In this document: positions 54,737 through 63,582 of the stretch, one piece after another
Numbering within the stretch: position 1 is the first letter of the stretch
How the letters are laid out: every line of letters starts with the position of its first letter
NCBI RefSeq assembly: GCF_030407495.1
Contig: NZ_JASDDG010000027.1
Span: 1-64,000 of the forward strand
DNA length: 64,000 bases
Direction: 5' to 3'
Source: Arthrobacter sp. APC 3897
GTDB taxonomy: Bacteria > Actinomycetota > Actinomycetes > Actinomycetales > Micrococcaceae
Made by a program: the position numbers and the translations under genes
Notes under the pieces: generated by a model
Database searches by the model: none
The model's input: the letters and a program-made list of their open reading frames with translations, nothing else
Told to the model about the DNA's origin: nothing

Positions 54737-56077
54737 GTGACCAACGAACCCGGCACCACCGCATCGAAAACACCCACCGGATTGAAGCGTGCAATCGGTG
54801 CGCCGCTGTTGTTCGCGTTCATCGTGGGCGACACCCTCGGCGCCGGCATCTATACCCTGGTCGGTACCATGGCCGCTGATGTTGGCGGCGCGATCTGGAT
54901 ACCCCTGCTGATTGCGCTTGTCGTCGCCTTGCTCACTGCCGCGACGTACGCGGAGCTGATCACCAAATATCCCCACGCCGGCGGTGCCGCGCGTTACGCC
55001 GACCGTGCTTTCGGCATCCCTTATGTGTCATTCCTCGTCGGCTTCCTGATGATGGCCTCGGGCATCACCACAGCCGCTGCCCTCGCGAACGCTTTCGCAG
55101 GCGATTATCTGACGGCGATCATCGATGTTCCGGCCGCCCCCGCAGCAATCGTGTTCATCATTCTGCTGACACTGATCAACCTTCGCGGCGTGCGTGAGTC
55201 CCTTGGGGCGAACCTCGTCGCCTCCATTATCGAGGTAACCGGTCTCGTCATCGTCATCGTCGTCGCGGCCATCGTCTTTACCTCCGGCAACGGGGAGCCG
55301 TCCCGCCTGCTTGAGTTTGCACCGGATGTGCCGCCCCTCCAGGGTGCCTTCGCCGCATCGATCGTGGCTTTCTTCTCATTCCTCGGCTTCGAGGCCGCAG
55401 CCAACATGGCCGAAGAAGTACGCAACCCGTCCAAGGCCTACCCCCGCGCTTTGTTCGGCGCCATCAGCACCGCGGGCGTCGTCTATCTCCTCATCGCCAT
55501 CGGGGCGGTGATCGTCCTGCCGCCGGCTGACCTCGCCGAATCCACCGGTCCTCTGCTCGATGTTGTCGCCGCCAGCGGTGTCGGAATCCCGCCGGGAGTC
55601 TTCAGCATCATCGCCCTGATCGCCATCTCCAACGGAGCTCTGCTGTTTATGGTCATGGCCAGCCGTGTCGGCTACGGACTGGCAGAAGCAGAGCTGCTCC
55701 CCCGGGCCTTCAGCCGTGTGCTGCCGGGCCGCCAAACGCCATGGGTCTCCATCGTTGTCATTGCCGGATTGACGATAATCCTGACCCTTACCGGAAATCT
55801 CGCCACGCTGGCAGAAACCACGGTGCTGCTCCTGCTCCTGGTGTTCCTCTCTGCCAACATCAGCGTTCTCGTCCTCAAGAAGGACAAAGTCGAGCACAGC
55901 CACTTCGCAGCCCCGCGGGCCCTGCCGGTCCTGGCCATCATTGCGAGCGTCGCACTTCTCACCCAGCAATCCGCAACCATCTGGCTCAGTGCGGCCGTGT
56001 ATGTAGTGATCGGATCCCTGCTGTTCCTCGCGGCCCGGGCCGGGCGCAAGCACCAGGAGCGGGTGGACGCCCGCTGA
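54737..56077 (+). CDS. APC-family amino acid permease
   Basis: Membrane transporter of about 446 residues with about 12 helices. Helix 1 reads FAFIVGDTLGAGIYTLVG (APC glycine-rich break). LINLRGVRESLGANLVASIIEVTGL and SIVAFFSFLGFEAAANMAEEVRNPSKAYPRA are the strongest family blocks. GTG 54737 is chosen over a GTG at 54704. The 213-bp gap upstream shows no gene. It ends at a bidirectional terminator facing the MHS transporter. The substrate is unknown, and it is not closely similar to the permease at 6919. Confidence 0.88.
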   Translation: MTNEPGTTASKTPTGLKRAIGAPLLFAFIVGDTLGAGIYTLVGTMAADVGGAIWIPLLIALVVALLTAATYAELITKYPHAGGAARYADRAFGIPYVSFLVGFLMMASGITTAAALANAFAGDYLTAIIDVPAAPAAIVFIILLTLINLRGVRESLGANLVASIIEVTGLVIVIVVAAIVFTSGNGEPSRLLEFAPDVPPLQGAFAASIVAFFSFLGFEAAANMAEEVRNPSKAYPRALFGAISTAGVVYLLIAIGAVIVLPPADLAESTGPLLDVVAASGVGIPPGVFSIIALIAISNGALLFMVMASRVGYGLAEAELLPRAFSRVLPGRQTPWVSIVVIAGLTIILTLTGNLATLAETTVLLLLLVFLSANISVLVLKKDKVEHSHFAAPRALPVLAIIASVALLTQQSATIWLSAAVYVVIGSLLFLAARAGRKHQERVDAR

Positions 56078-56116
56078 GCCGGGCGTCATTGCCGTGTACC
56101 CCGAGCCGACTACGGC

Positions 56117-56160
56117 AAAGGCCCCGTTTCCCTGCTCCTGGGCAGACAAACGGGGCCTTT
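56117..56160. terminator. Bidirectional terminator between APC and MHS transporters
   Basis: 13-bp perfect inverted repeat AAAGGCCCCGTTT / AAACGGGGCCTTT with an 18-nt loop that can form its own short stem. The A/T ends make it usable from both sides. It lies between two convergent genes. Confidence 0.88.
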
Positions 56161-56188
56161 CGGGGATTGGCGAACCATCCCCCGACGC

Positions 56189-57463
56189 TTAGTGCCGGAT
56201 GTAACGTGTTCGCACGAAGTACAGGCCAACAAGCGAAATGACGGCGATGGCCATGTAGTACAATCCCGGTGCGCTCAAGGACCCGGTGGCACTCAGCAGC
56301 CAGGTCAGCACCAGCGGTGCAATGCCCCCCAGCAGTGTGACGCCGACGTTATAGGTGACTGCCAGCCCGGTTCCCCGAACCGCTGCCGGAAACATTGAGG
56401 AGAGCAGGGCGGGAAGCGGTCCGAAGTAGAACGCCATGATCACACCGAGTATGCCGATGACCATGACAAGTGTCGGCACCGTTGGATTGGTGACCAGGAG
56501 CTGGAACAGCGGCCACGCCAGGAGCAGCGCACCGACTGCCGCATAGGTCATCACCTTTGCGGGTCCCACCCGGTCCGCCAGATGGCCAACAAACGGCACG
56601 CCCACGAGGGTAACCACACCGGCAACCACGCCGCCGAGGTACGCCGCAGTTGCGGGGATTTCCAGGTTTGTCACGGCAAACGTGGGCATGTAGAGAATCA
56701 TGTAAACGGAGATTGTCGCCACACCAATGACGGCCGAACCGGCAAGCAGGCGCCCGTAATGGTTCACGATCAAAGTCTTGACCGGAGAGGATTCCTTTTC
56801 ACTGTGGATGAATGCGTCGGTCTCCGAGAGCCTGGCGCGGATGTAGAGTCCCACCGGACCGATGAGCAGGCCGACGAAAAACGGCACGCGCCAGCCCCAG
56901 CTGTTCAGCGCCTCTTCGGAGAGTCCTTCGGTCAGCGCGAAGCCGAAAGCTGAGGCCAGCAGCATTGAGGCACCCTGGCTTGCCACCTGCCAGGACGAAT
57001 AAAACGCTTTCTTGTGCGGTGCCGTCTCGATCAGGAATGCAGTAGCAGTGCCGAATTCGCCGCCTGCGGAGAAGCCCTGGATGAGGCGTGAGAGCAGGAT
57101 AATGATCCCGGCCCACATGCCAACCTGGGCGTAGGTGGGTGCCAGTGCCATGATCAGCGTGCCGACCATCATCAGCAGCAGGGTCAGTGAGAGTGCACTC
57201 TTGCGTCCCTTGCGGTCCGCGTAGCTACCGAGCACCAGGCCGCCCAGCGGGCGGATGAGGTAGGAAATCGCAAAAGTGGCAAACGTGAGAATCAGCGCAA
57301 AGACCGGGTCTGAATCCGGGTAGAAGTTCCTGGCAATGACGGTTGCGAAGGTTGCGTAGACGATGATGTCGAACCATTCAAGGGCGGCACCAATCGAGCT
57401 GCTGATCACCGCCTTCCTGGCATCTTTGAATTGCTTCGGAGTAATCGTTGTTGCTTCGCTCAT
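56189..57463 (-). CDS. MHS-family MFS transporter (proline/betaine/shikimate type)
   Basis: Metabolite:H+ symporter, 424 residues from ATG 57463, with 12 helices. Signatures are SSIGAALEWFDIIVYATFATVIARNFYP (helix 1), GSYADRKGRKSALSLTLLLM (motif A), LSRLIQGFSAGGEFGTATAFLIETAP and the central loop RARLSETDAF. It follows the deacetylase gene after 38 bp on the same strand, so the two form an uptake-and-hydrolysis pair. The substrate may be an N-acylated amino acid, by inference from context. Confidence 0.9.
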   Translation of the reverse strand: MSEATTITPKQFKDARKAVISSSIGAALEWFDIIVYATFATVIARNFYPDSDPVFALILTFATFAISYLIRPLGGLVLGSYADRKGRKSALSLTLLLMMVGTLIMALAPTYAQVGMWAGIIILLSRLIQGFSAGGEFGTATAFLIETAPHKKAFYSSWQVASQGASMLLASAFGFALTEGLSEEALNSWGWRVPFFVGLLIGPVGLYIRARLSETDAFIHSEKESSPVKTLIVNHYGRLLAGSAVIGVATISVYMILYMPTFAVTNLEIPATAAYLGGVVAGVVTLVGVPFVGHLADRVGPAKVMTYAAVGALLLAWPLFQLLVTNPTVPTLVMVIGILGVIMAFYFGPLPALLSSMFPAAVRGTGLAVTYNVGVTLLGGIAPLVLTWLLSATGSLSAPGLYYMAIAVISLVGLYFVRTRYIRH

Positions 57464-57501
57464 AAGAGGCTCCAAGCGGGCGTGGGCTGAGGGTTGGCAG
57501 A

Positions 57502-58674
57502 CTAGGCGGTGAGTGATTCCACAAGATTGTCGATGAATGCTTCGCACGCGGCAATCTGCTCCAAGGCAATGAATTCGTCAGGTGCATGCGCCTGGGCAAT
57601 GTCGCCGGGACCGCAAACCACCGTGGGAATGCCCGCATTGGAGAACAGTCCGGCCTCGGTGCCGTAGGTCACCTTATCCGGACTTGGCGTTCCGCCCAGT
57701 TCGGCAGCCAGGGAGACTATTGGGTCCTCGGCGGAAGTATCGAGTCCCGGCGTCTGGGCCAGCACCGTAAAGTCGACGCGGGCCTTCGGGTTCCGCTCCT
57801 TCATGAACGCCTCAATGCGCAGCGCTTCGGCCCGGAATTCTTCAATAAGTTCCACGGGGTCATCATCTGCAATGGAACGGAATTCAAAGTGAAGCGTGCA
57901 TGCTGCCGGTATGGTATTTACCGCGATGCCGCCCTGAATTTGGTTCACCGTGGCAGTGGTGTAGGGGACAATGAATGCTTCATCAGACGCACCGGCACCG
58001 GCGAACTTCTCAGCCTTGGCATCAACATACGCCGCAAATTCGGCGGCGGCAGCAATCGCGTTGACTCCCTGCGTGGTCAGTGAAGAATGGGCTGCAATAC
58101 CGTGAAAATCCACCTTGATGACATTGACCGATTTGTGCCCCCGCACCACGCGCATCGAGGTTGGCTCCCCCACGATGGCACCGCGCGGCTTCAGGCCCTC
58201 GGCCGTGATGGCCTCTACCAGCCCAACCGCACCGATGCAGCCAACTTCCTCGTCGTAGGAGAAGGCCAAATGGATGGGTTCGCTGAGTTCGGCAGCGACG
58301 ATGGAGTCGAGTTTGGCCATCACCACGCCAACAAAGGATTTCATGTCACAGGCGCCGCGGGCATAAAGTCTGCCGTCACGTATCTCAGGGGTGAAAGGTT
58401 CAGAGCTCCAGTCCTGTCCGTCGACGGGCACAACATCGGTGTGTCCGGAAAGCACAATGCCGCCGGTCCGTGTGCCGTCACCCGCAGGAATGGTGGCGAG
58501 CAAATTTGCCTTCTGACCGGTTGCATCGTGAATCAGTTTGGATTCGATGCCCAGGGCTTTGAGCCGCTCACCCACATACTCGATCAGCGGCAGGTTGCTG
58601 TCCCGGCTGACTGTCTCAAAATTGATCAGTCTGGTGATTTCCTCAAGCGTTGCATCGCTCGGTGTTGGTGACAT
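57502..58674 (-). CDS. Acetylornithine deacetylase (ArgE/DapE-family M20 peptidase)
   Basis: 390-residue di-zinc amidohydrolase. Metal ligands are in LSGHTDVVPVDGQDW, ARGACDMKSFVGVVMAKL and SYDEEVGCIGAVGL (catalytic Glu-Glu). VVRGHKSVNVIKVDFHGIAAHSS starts the dimerisation domain, and VVCGPGDIAQAHAPDEFI closes the protein. The sequence is closest to the ArgE branch. Since the gene is paired with an MHS transporter rather than arginine biosynthesis genes, a catabolic role is likely. Confidence 0.9.
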   Translation of the reverse strand: MSPTPSDATLEEITRLINFETVSRDSNLPLIEYVGERLKALGIESKLIHDATGQKANLLATIPAGDGTRTGGIVLSGHTDVVPVDGQDWSSEPFTPEIRDGRLYARGACDMKSFVGVVMAKLDSIVAAELSEPIHLAFSYDEEVGCIGAVGLVEAITAEGLKPRGAIVGEPTSMRVVRGHKSVNVIKVDFHGIAAHSSLTTQGVNAIAAAAEFAAYVDAKAEKFAGAGASDEAFIVPYTTATVNQIQGGIAVNTIPAACTLHFEFRSIADDDPVELIEEFRAEALRIEAFMKERNPKARVDFTVLAQTPGLDTSAEDPIVSLAAELGGTPSPDKVTYGTEAGLFSNAGIPTVVCGPGDIAQAHAPDEFIALEQIAACEAFIDNLVESLTA

Positions 58675-58909
58675 TTTTACTCCTGGTATTCATCGGGACA
58701 ACTGCTGAGGTCCCGCATTATCAGCGGACTGACAGTCGAGAGTCTGTCACTGCGGCCCGTCCTTGTCACACTAATCCGGCCCCGGCCGTCATATTCCCCT
58801 TGCACGGTGCCCGCGAATCAGCTGGCACGCGCAGCAATCCTCGTCCTGGGAATTGCCCATTTGTCGTTACGATTGGCAGGTTCGCTCCCAAGTACCCCGG
58901 ATTGAGTCA

Positions 58910-61453
58910 ATGAGCCGCAAAAGCAAACAGCTGGTCCGACCCCGTAACAGGCCGGACTTCGGCTTGCCCTGGATTCCCATTTTTCTCGGGATTAGTTCCT
59001 TGCTTATTGGAATTACCGGGCTCGTGGTGACCACGGCGCAACCGGGGTCCGAGGTCCGGATCGTTGTTGAAGGCCGGCAACCGTGGAATATCTCCCAGGG
59101 AACGGTCGAGGCCTCACTTGATGAACCGGTTGCTTCCTGGCAGCCGCTTACCCTCGTGGTCACCGACCGGACCTTGAGTCTTGAGGAACAGCAGGGAAAC
59201 CTTGCTCCGGGCACCGACATCCTGCTGAGCACCCGGCTCCCGGAACCCAGCAGGGAACGTGCCCCCTATGACACGGTCAGGCAGATACAGGCCGTCGGCA
59301 AAGTGGGAATCCGTCCGGTCTTCGATGATCCGGACCGGAACCTTGTCGCAGGCCAGGACATCCACGATGCCTACCAGACCAACGTCGGGCTGGGCCACGG
59401 GCCGCTGGCCGTGGTGGCCGCGGCGCAGGAAGCCTCCCTGCAACTCTCCGACCGGTCTGACCAATCATTCTGGCCATGGCTTCTGGGTACCGTTCTGGGT
59501 CTGCTGCTGACGGCGTTCGCGATGTCAAAGGCCCTGAAGCGCCGCTCCCTGTGGGAAGCCCGCTTCCGTCGGCTTACCGCCGCTCAACGCCGTCTGGCCG
59601 GAGTGGTCCTGGATCTTGAAGCCCTGGAAGCCACCTACCGCACCGTCGATCCGGAACAACGCCCGCCGGGGTTCACCGAAGCGTGGACCAAGGTCCGCGA
59701 TGCGTCTTTGGAGTTGGCCCGCACCGAGAAAGAAGTTGCTGCGGCAGTGCGCGGGCGCAGCAGCGGCATGACAGCGCGGACCGCCCAAAAGGTGGAAAAG
59801 TTCGAAACCGGGGTCTCGGACTTGGTGGCAGCAGCTGATGCAGTGATGGGGGCGGGCGCCGTCATTGGAGGTTTCGGCAGTGGTGAAACTACTTTCCAGC
59901 GGCTGGGCGCACCGCTGGCATTCGCCGCCAGGGAACTGTTGACGCGCCTGCGCGCCGCCCCTGCCGGCGCCGTCGAGCCCCAAATGATCACCAGCCTCGA
60001 ATCTGCGCTGGACTCGCTGCTTGAGGCCGGCGCCGGCACGGCGGGCGGTCCCGGGCCGGCTGTGCATACCTGGGAACGGGCGGAGCGCGGACTCAAACGC
60101 CAGGCGCAGACCCTCTCCCGAAAGCTGCGCCATATGCTGCCCCGGCGCAGGCTGCGCCGCATGCCGGCGCAGCCTGTCGTGGCCCCGCGGCCCGCCGAAG
60201 ACCTGAGCGTGCTGCGCACGAGCCTCGGCCTGGCCCCCCAGGGGTCCCGCCGTTCCCTGGACGCGCTTGATGCGGCCAACGCCATGGCCCGCGAAGTTTT
60301 CGGCAGGCTCCCGGAATTCGATGATGCTCAGGACGAGGCACGGGGCAAGGCCCCGGTGAATCCGAAACTTCGCAAACGCATCGGCCTGGGCGCCAAGGTG
60401 CTGGCCGGATTCGCGGCCGCATTCATTGCGCTCCTCCTGAGCCTGACGGCCATGTTCGCTATCGATGATGCTTCCGGAACCTTGCCGACCGGGAACCGGC
60501 CCCTGGAGGCGCTGCGCTTCGAGCCGGACGGCAGCAAGTTCGATCTGGAAGAGATCCGCCGCAACGTAGGAGACACTTTCATGGAAGACCTGGCAGTGAC
60601 GGTGGTCGCGGGACGCGCGGAGGATGACCTGCTGATCAGCATGGATTATGAGGTGAACGCCCGAAAGTATGACCCGCAGGATCCCATGGCGAGCTCGCGC
60701 GTCGACGCTAACCTGCTCCTGGAAACCATGTGGAAGCTCAAGGCCCAATACCCCCATTTGGTTGACGAGAGCACCGGGGAACTGCTCCCCGGACACGCGC
60801 TGGTGCCGGTGTATTTCTTCGATAACGGCTACACGACGGTGCCTGCGTGGATGACTTCGGAGGTCTACTACGCAGATGCCCGCCGGATGGGCCGCTTCAA
60901 CTGGGATACCAGCGAATTCTTCATTAGTAAGCCCGAGGAAGCCGTGTCCGAATCTCTGGAGCAAATGGCCAAAGCCCAGCAGTGGAACGGCTACACGTGG
61001 CAGATCCGTGACTCGGACCCCCTGCTGCTGCTCCTGTTCCCGATCATGGGGATTGTCCTGTTCATCGGTTACCAGGTGCTGCGCTACGGCGGCAGCATGT
61101 CCATGCGCCTTGGCCGTTTCGGCAGGGACGCTGCCAGACTGCGCACCGTCCGCAGGGACCTGGAGACACTGACGATGGGGCTGGATGATTCGCGGCTCAA
61201 CGCGGTGTTCATGGCCGATCAGGGTTCAGCACCGCTGGCGGCCGACGGCGATCAGCGGCTTTTCGAAAGTGCGTTGGCTGTGGCCTGGCGGATGGCCGAG
61301 GAGCTTGCGTCCCGCCCGTTGGCCCAGCGTCTGGGCCCGGACTACAGGGATCAGATCCGCAGGCTCGAATACCTGGTCTCGGTGCTGTCGGTGCGCGACA
61401 TGGATGTGGCAGGGCGGGCACAAGCACTGCTCGACGCGGACCGCGGGGCGTAG
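58910..61453 (+). CDS. Large multi-domain membrane protein of unknown function
   Basis: 847 residues from ATG 58910. Four transmembrane segments are visible: about residues 20-42 (IFLGISSLLIGITGLVV), 185-205 (WPWLLGTVLGLLLTAFAM), 500-525 (VLAGFAAAFIALLLSLTAMF) and 705-725 (LLLLLFPIMGIVLFIGYQVL). Between helices 1 and 2 lies an extracytoplasmic domain with a TPM-like look (ERAPYDTVRQIQAVGKVGIRP). Between 2 and 3 is a long helical cytoplasmic region rich in Arg/Ala/Glu, and between 3 and 4 a second outside domain (YEVNARKYDPQDPMASSRVD). It may belong to the DUF5129-like group; that is a guess. It is divergent from the deacetylase gene. Confidence 0.75.
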   Translation: MSRKSKQLVRPRNRPDFGLPWIPIFLGISSLLIGITGLVVTTAQPGSEVRIVVEGRQPWNISQGTVEASLDEPVASWQPLTLVVTDRTLSLEEQQGNLAPGTDILLSTRLPEPSRERAPYDTVRQIQAVGKVGIRPVFDDPDRNLVAGQDIHDAYQTNVGLGHGPLAVVAAAQEASLQLSDRSDQSFWPWLLGTVLGLLLTAFAMSKALKRRSLWEARFRRLTAAQRRLAGVVLDLEALEATYRTVDPEQRPPGFTEAWTKVRDASLELARTEKEVAAAVRGRSSGMTARTAQKVEKFETGVSDLVAAADAVMGAGAVIGGFGSGETTFQRLGAPLAFAARELLTRLRAAPAGAVEPQMITSLESALDSLLEAGAGTAGGPGPAVHTWERAERGLKRQAQTLSRKLRHMLPRRRLRRMPAQPVVAPRPAEDLSVLRTSLGLAPQGSRRSLDALDAANAMAREVFGRLPEFDDAQDEARGKAPVNPKLRKRIGLGAKVLAGFAAAFIALLLSLTAMFAIDDASGTLPTGNRPLEALRFEPDGSKFDLEEIRRNVGDTFMEDLAVTVVAGRAEDDLLISMDYEVNARKYDPQDPMASSRVDANLLLETMWKLKAQYPHLVDESTGELLPGHALVPVYFFDNGYTTVPAWMTSEVYYADARRMGRFNWDTSEFFISKPEEAVSESLEQMAKAQQWNGYTWQIRDSDPLLLLLFPIMGIVLFIGYQVLRYGGSMSMRLGRFGRDAARLRTVRRDLETLTMGLDDSRLNAVFMADQGSAPLAADGDQRLFESALAVAWRMAEELASRPLAQRLGPDYRDQIRRLEYLVSVLSVRDMDVAGRAQALLDADRGA

Positions 61454-61469
61454 AGCGGATCTACGCCCC
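61445..61469. terminator. Convergent terminator overlapping both stop codons
   Basis: GGGGCGTAGA / TCTACGCCCC, 10-bp perfect stem with a 5-nt loop (GCGGA). The TAG of the plus-strand gene lies in the left arm and the stop of the minus-strand gene in the right arm. Confidence 0.7.
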
Positions 61470-61973
61470 TGGTGATTCCCCGGAATCCTTCGACTCCGTC
61501 ACTTGGTCCAGGATCAGGGAGCCCGCGGCCGTAGCGGCCGCCATCACCAGGCGCGGCCGGGTGGCCCCGCGCCGGACCAACCACGTTTCGATCCGCTCAT
61601 CCAGCACCAGGCTCAGTGCCAGGAACCCGCTCACGGTGACCCCCACCGCCGCCGCCAGTGAGGTCAAGGCCAATACCGGAACCTGCGCCGGGTCCGCATC
61701 TGCCCGCACATAGGAAGGCACGGGTGCAGAGCCGTCGGCGCCGTCGTTGGAGCCGGCATTGGCCGGGGTGACGAGATCCACCCTCCCGGCGGCAGCGAGC
61801 TTCCGCCCTTTCCGCACGCCGCTGCGCAGAGCAGCAGCCGCGATGATGCCAGTGGCGGCACCGGGAGCAACAACGTAGGCGCGGCGCATCCCCGGGGAGA
61901 AGTCAGCGGGGCTTTTCAGGGTGAGGGCACCGGATAACGCGGCAAGCGCGAGCGACAGCGGAAGATTCTTCAT
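61461..61973 (-). CDS. Hypothetical membrane protein
   Basis: 170 residues. An N-terminal hydrophobic segment (LPLSLALAALSGALTL), a second (YVVAPGAATGIIAAAAL), a polar loop with Asn/Asp/Ser and PVPSYVRADAD, then helices VPVLALTSLAAAVGVTVSGFLALSLVLDERIETW and LVMAAATAAGSLILDQV. Four helices overall. No family is recognised. It converges on the large membrane protein gene with shared terminator. Confidence 0.6.
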   Translation of the reverse strand: MKNLPLSLALAALSGALTLKSPADFSPGMRRAYVVAPGAATGIIAAAALRSGVRKGRKLAAAGRVDLVTPANAGSNDGADGSAPVPSYVRADADPAQVPVLALTSLAAAVGVTVSGFLALSLVLDERIETWLVRRGATRPRLVMAAATAAGSLILDQVTESKDSGESPGA

Positions 61974-62133
61974 GGCCTACACGCTACCTGCCGCCGGCAG
62001 ACCAAGGTGCGCGGCACGGGATGAGGCGTCACGGGCCGAAACCTGCGGCTGCGCCGGTCTTCACCTTCAAGGCGCTACCGTTTGACCATGATGGCCGAAC
62101 TTACACCCAGGGGAATACCCGCAGGAGGCACCG

Positions 62134-62898
62134 GTGCGCGGGGCAGATGAGGCTGACATGGACTTTCTCGATATCGACGGAGCCAAAATAGCATTCAGGG
62201 TGACCGGCTCCGGTCCTGCGCTGCTCGCACCGGAGTGCAATTACTCATGGTTTCCCGAGCTCGTGCAGCTGATGGCGCGTCGATTCACCGTCATCATTGC
62301 CTCGCCGCGTGACTTCGGAGCCAGCACACGGACCCGCGGACCCTATACAGCTGATTGTTGGGCCGATGACATGCGCCGTGTGGCGATGACCCTGGGTTTT
62401 CCCCGGTTCCTGTTTTTCGGTTACTCGTTTACCGGTGCATTCGGCCCCTGGCTGGCGCAGCAGTTGGCCGAACACGGGTCCGTTGCCGCCGCCGTCGCCG
62501 GCGGTTTTCCTCTGCTGGGAGACTATGGGGTCACCTCCCGTGACGTGGATGCCCAGATGGCGGAAATGGAACGGGACAAAACGCTCTGGACGCGGATTGA
62601 TCAAAGGTTCGATCCCGTGGCCGGTGCCGTTTTCTATCGTGAGCTCGCGAAGCTTCCCCCCAATTCCCTGGTTGAAGGTGCCCCTTGTCCGCTCTACTGC
62701 TTCTGGGGCGACCGGGATCAAGATGCCGTGGGGATGGTCCTGCCTCCGGAGGAGCTGGCCGAGGGGTTGAGCCGGCGGGGAGTGCCGTGGCAGCAGTATC
62801 AGGGGTATGACCATGAGGGCCTCAACAACGATTTGCAGGTTGCATGGCCGGATGCCGAGAGGTGGCTGCTGGAACAGGCCCGTGTGCAAGGCCTTTGA
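62134..62898 (+). CDS. Alpha/beta hydrolase
   Basis: 254-residue serine hydrolase-fold protein. The N-terminus reads DFLDIDGAKIAFRVTGSGPALLAPE, then FTVIIASPRDFGASTRTRGPYTADCWADDMRRV, and the nucleophile elbow FFGYSFTGAFG, where the usual final glycine of GxSxG is replaced by threonine. The acid and histidine fit WGDRDQDA and YDHEGLN. GTG 62134 is preceded by AGGAGG at five bases. No partner genes are evident. Confidence 0.82.
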   Translation: MRGADEADMDFLDIDGAKIAFRVTGSGPALLAPECNYSWFPELVQLMARRFTVIIASPRDFGASTRTRGPYTADCWADDMRRVAMTLGFPRFLFFGYSFTGAFGPWLAQQLAEHGSVAAAVAGGFPLLGDYGVTSRDVDAQMAEMERDKTLWTRIDQRFDPVAGAVFYRELAKLPPNSLVEGAPCPLYCFWGDRDQDAVGMVLPPEELAEGLSRRGVPWQQYQGYDHEGLNNDLQVAWPDAERWLLEQARVQGL

Positions 62899-63391
62899 AA
62901 CGGCGGGTGCTGTTACGCTCCTGACATGACTGCATGGAGCCGCTACCGCACTTCCCCCAGTCTGAGCGGCTGTGTCGCTTTGCTGCCGGGCATTGGCTTT
63001 TGTGAGAAGCGACCTGGGGACGAGTTTTGGCAGGACCATCACAGTAGTGCCGTTGAGGAGCTGCAGCACAGCGTCGCCAGAACGAGGCCCCGTCCCAAGT
63101 CGCCGGTGATAGAGATGGGCTGGGCGGCTGCAGCCGAGGGAGCGGCGCAGGCAGGCGTTTACGGCGGCGGCCTTCTGAGTCGATTCAAGGGAAGCATAGG
63201 CCAGGCAGGCGGGCATCGGGCACATCTATCCCCCTGTCAAAGAGTGCGTACACTCGTTGTCTATCAGGTTCAATCCGTCTCCGGACCGGGTACCAGAGCG
63301 TGATCGGAGCTGCAGCAGAACGCCCGGGCACGAGTCGCAGAGCTTTCATATGCCAGCCTGGAGCAGCCGTTCAACACTAGGAGGTCTTCAC
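62899..63391. other. Gap without a confident gene
   Basis: About 490 bp between the hydrolase and the YjbR fragment. An open frame at 62926-63303 on the plus strand (125 residues, starting MTAWSRYRTSPSLSGC) and overlapping frames on the other strand show no recognisable family, and the plus-strand frame lacks a clear ribosome site. It may be a decayed gene or a regulatory region for the downstream cassette. I see no repeats or terminator-like hairpins in it. Confidence 0.5.
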
Positions 63392-63405
63392 GTGCGGGGT
63401 AAGGA

Positions 63406-63582
63406 ATGACACTCTCCGGGGCGCGGCTGCAGCAGATTGCCCGCGAAACAGCGGCATCGCCTGACCATGCGAGCCACGGGCGTCCGTTCGCCCCGCACCT
63501 GGACGTGTGGAAAGTGCGCAGCAAAGTGTTCCTGATCGTCACCGGCGACCTCGCAGGCGGCCTGAAACCGGAGAAGCCGTGA
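63406..63582 (+). CDS. Truncated MmcQ/YjbR-like protein coupled to rarA2
   Basis: 58-residue reading frame MTLSGARLQQIARETAAS... The segment GRPFAPHLDVWKVRSKVFLIVT is the conserved N-terminal half of MmcQ/YjbR DNA-binding-like proteins (usually 110-130 residues); the C-terminal half is missing and the frame ends in GGLKPEKP and a TGA. The stop overlaps the rarA2 GTG by 4 nt (GTGA). A strong AGGAGG (63379-63384) is placed not for this ATG but for a five-codon frame at 63392-63409 whose stop overlaps the ATG. Whether this is a functional short protein or a remnant is open. Confidence 0.6.
   Translation: MTLSGARLQQIARETAASPDHASHGRPFAPHLDVWKVRSKVFLIVTGDLAGGLKPEKP

Noticed and set aside
59525-60964. 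479-codon minus-strand frame inside the large membrane protein gene
   Set aside because: Shadow frame; the plus-strand frame has sensible membrane helices and length.
62926-63303. 125-codon plus-strand frame after the hydrolase gene
   Set aside because: No family features and weak ribosome site; recorded only as part of the gene-poor gap.
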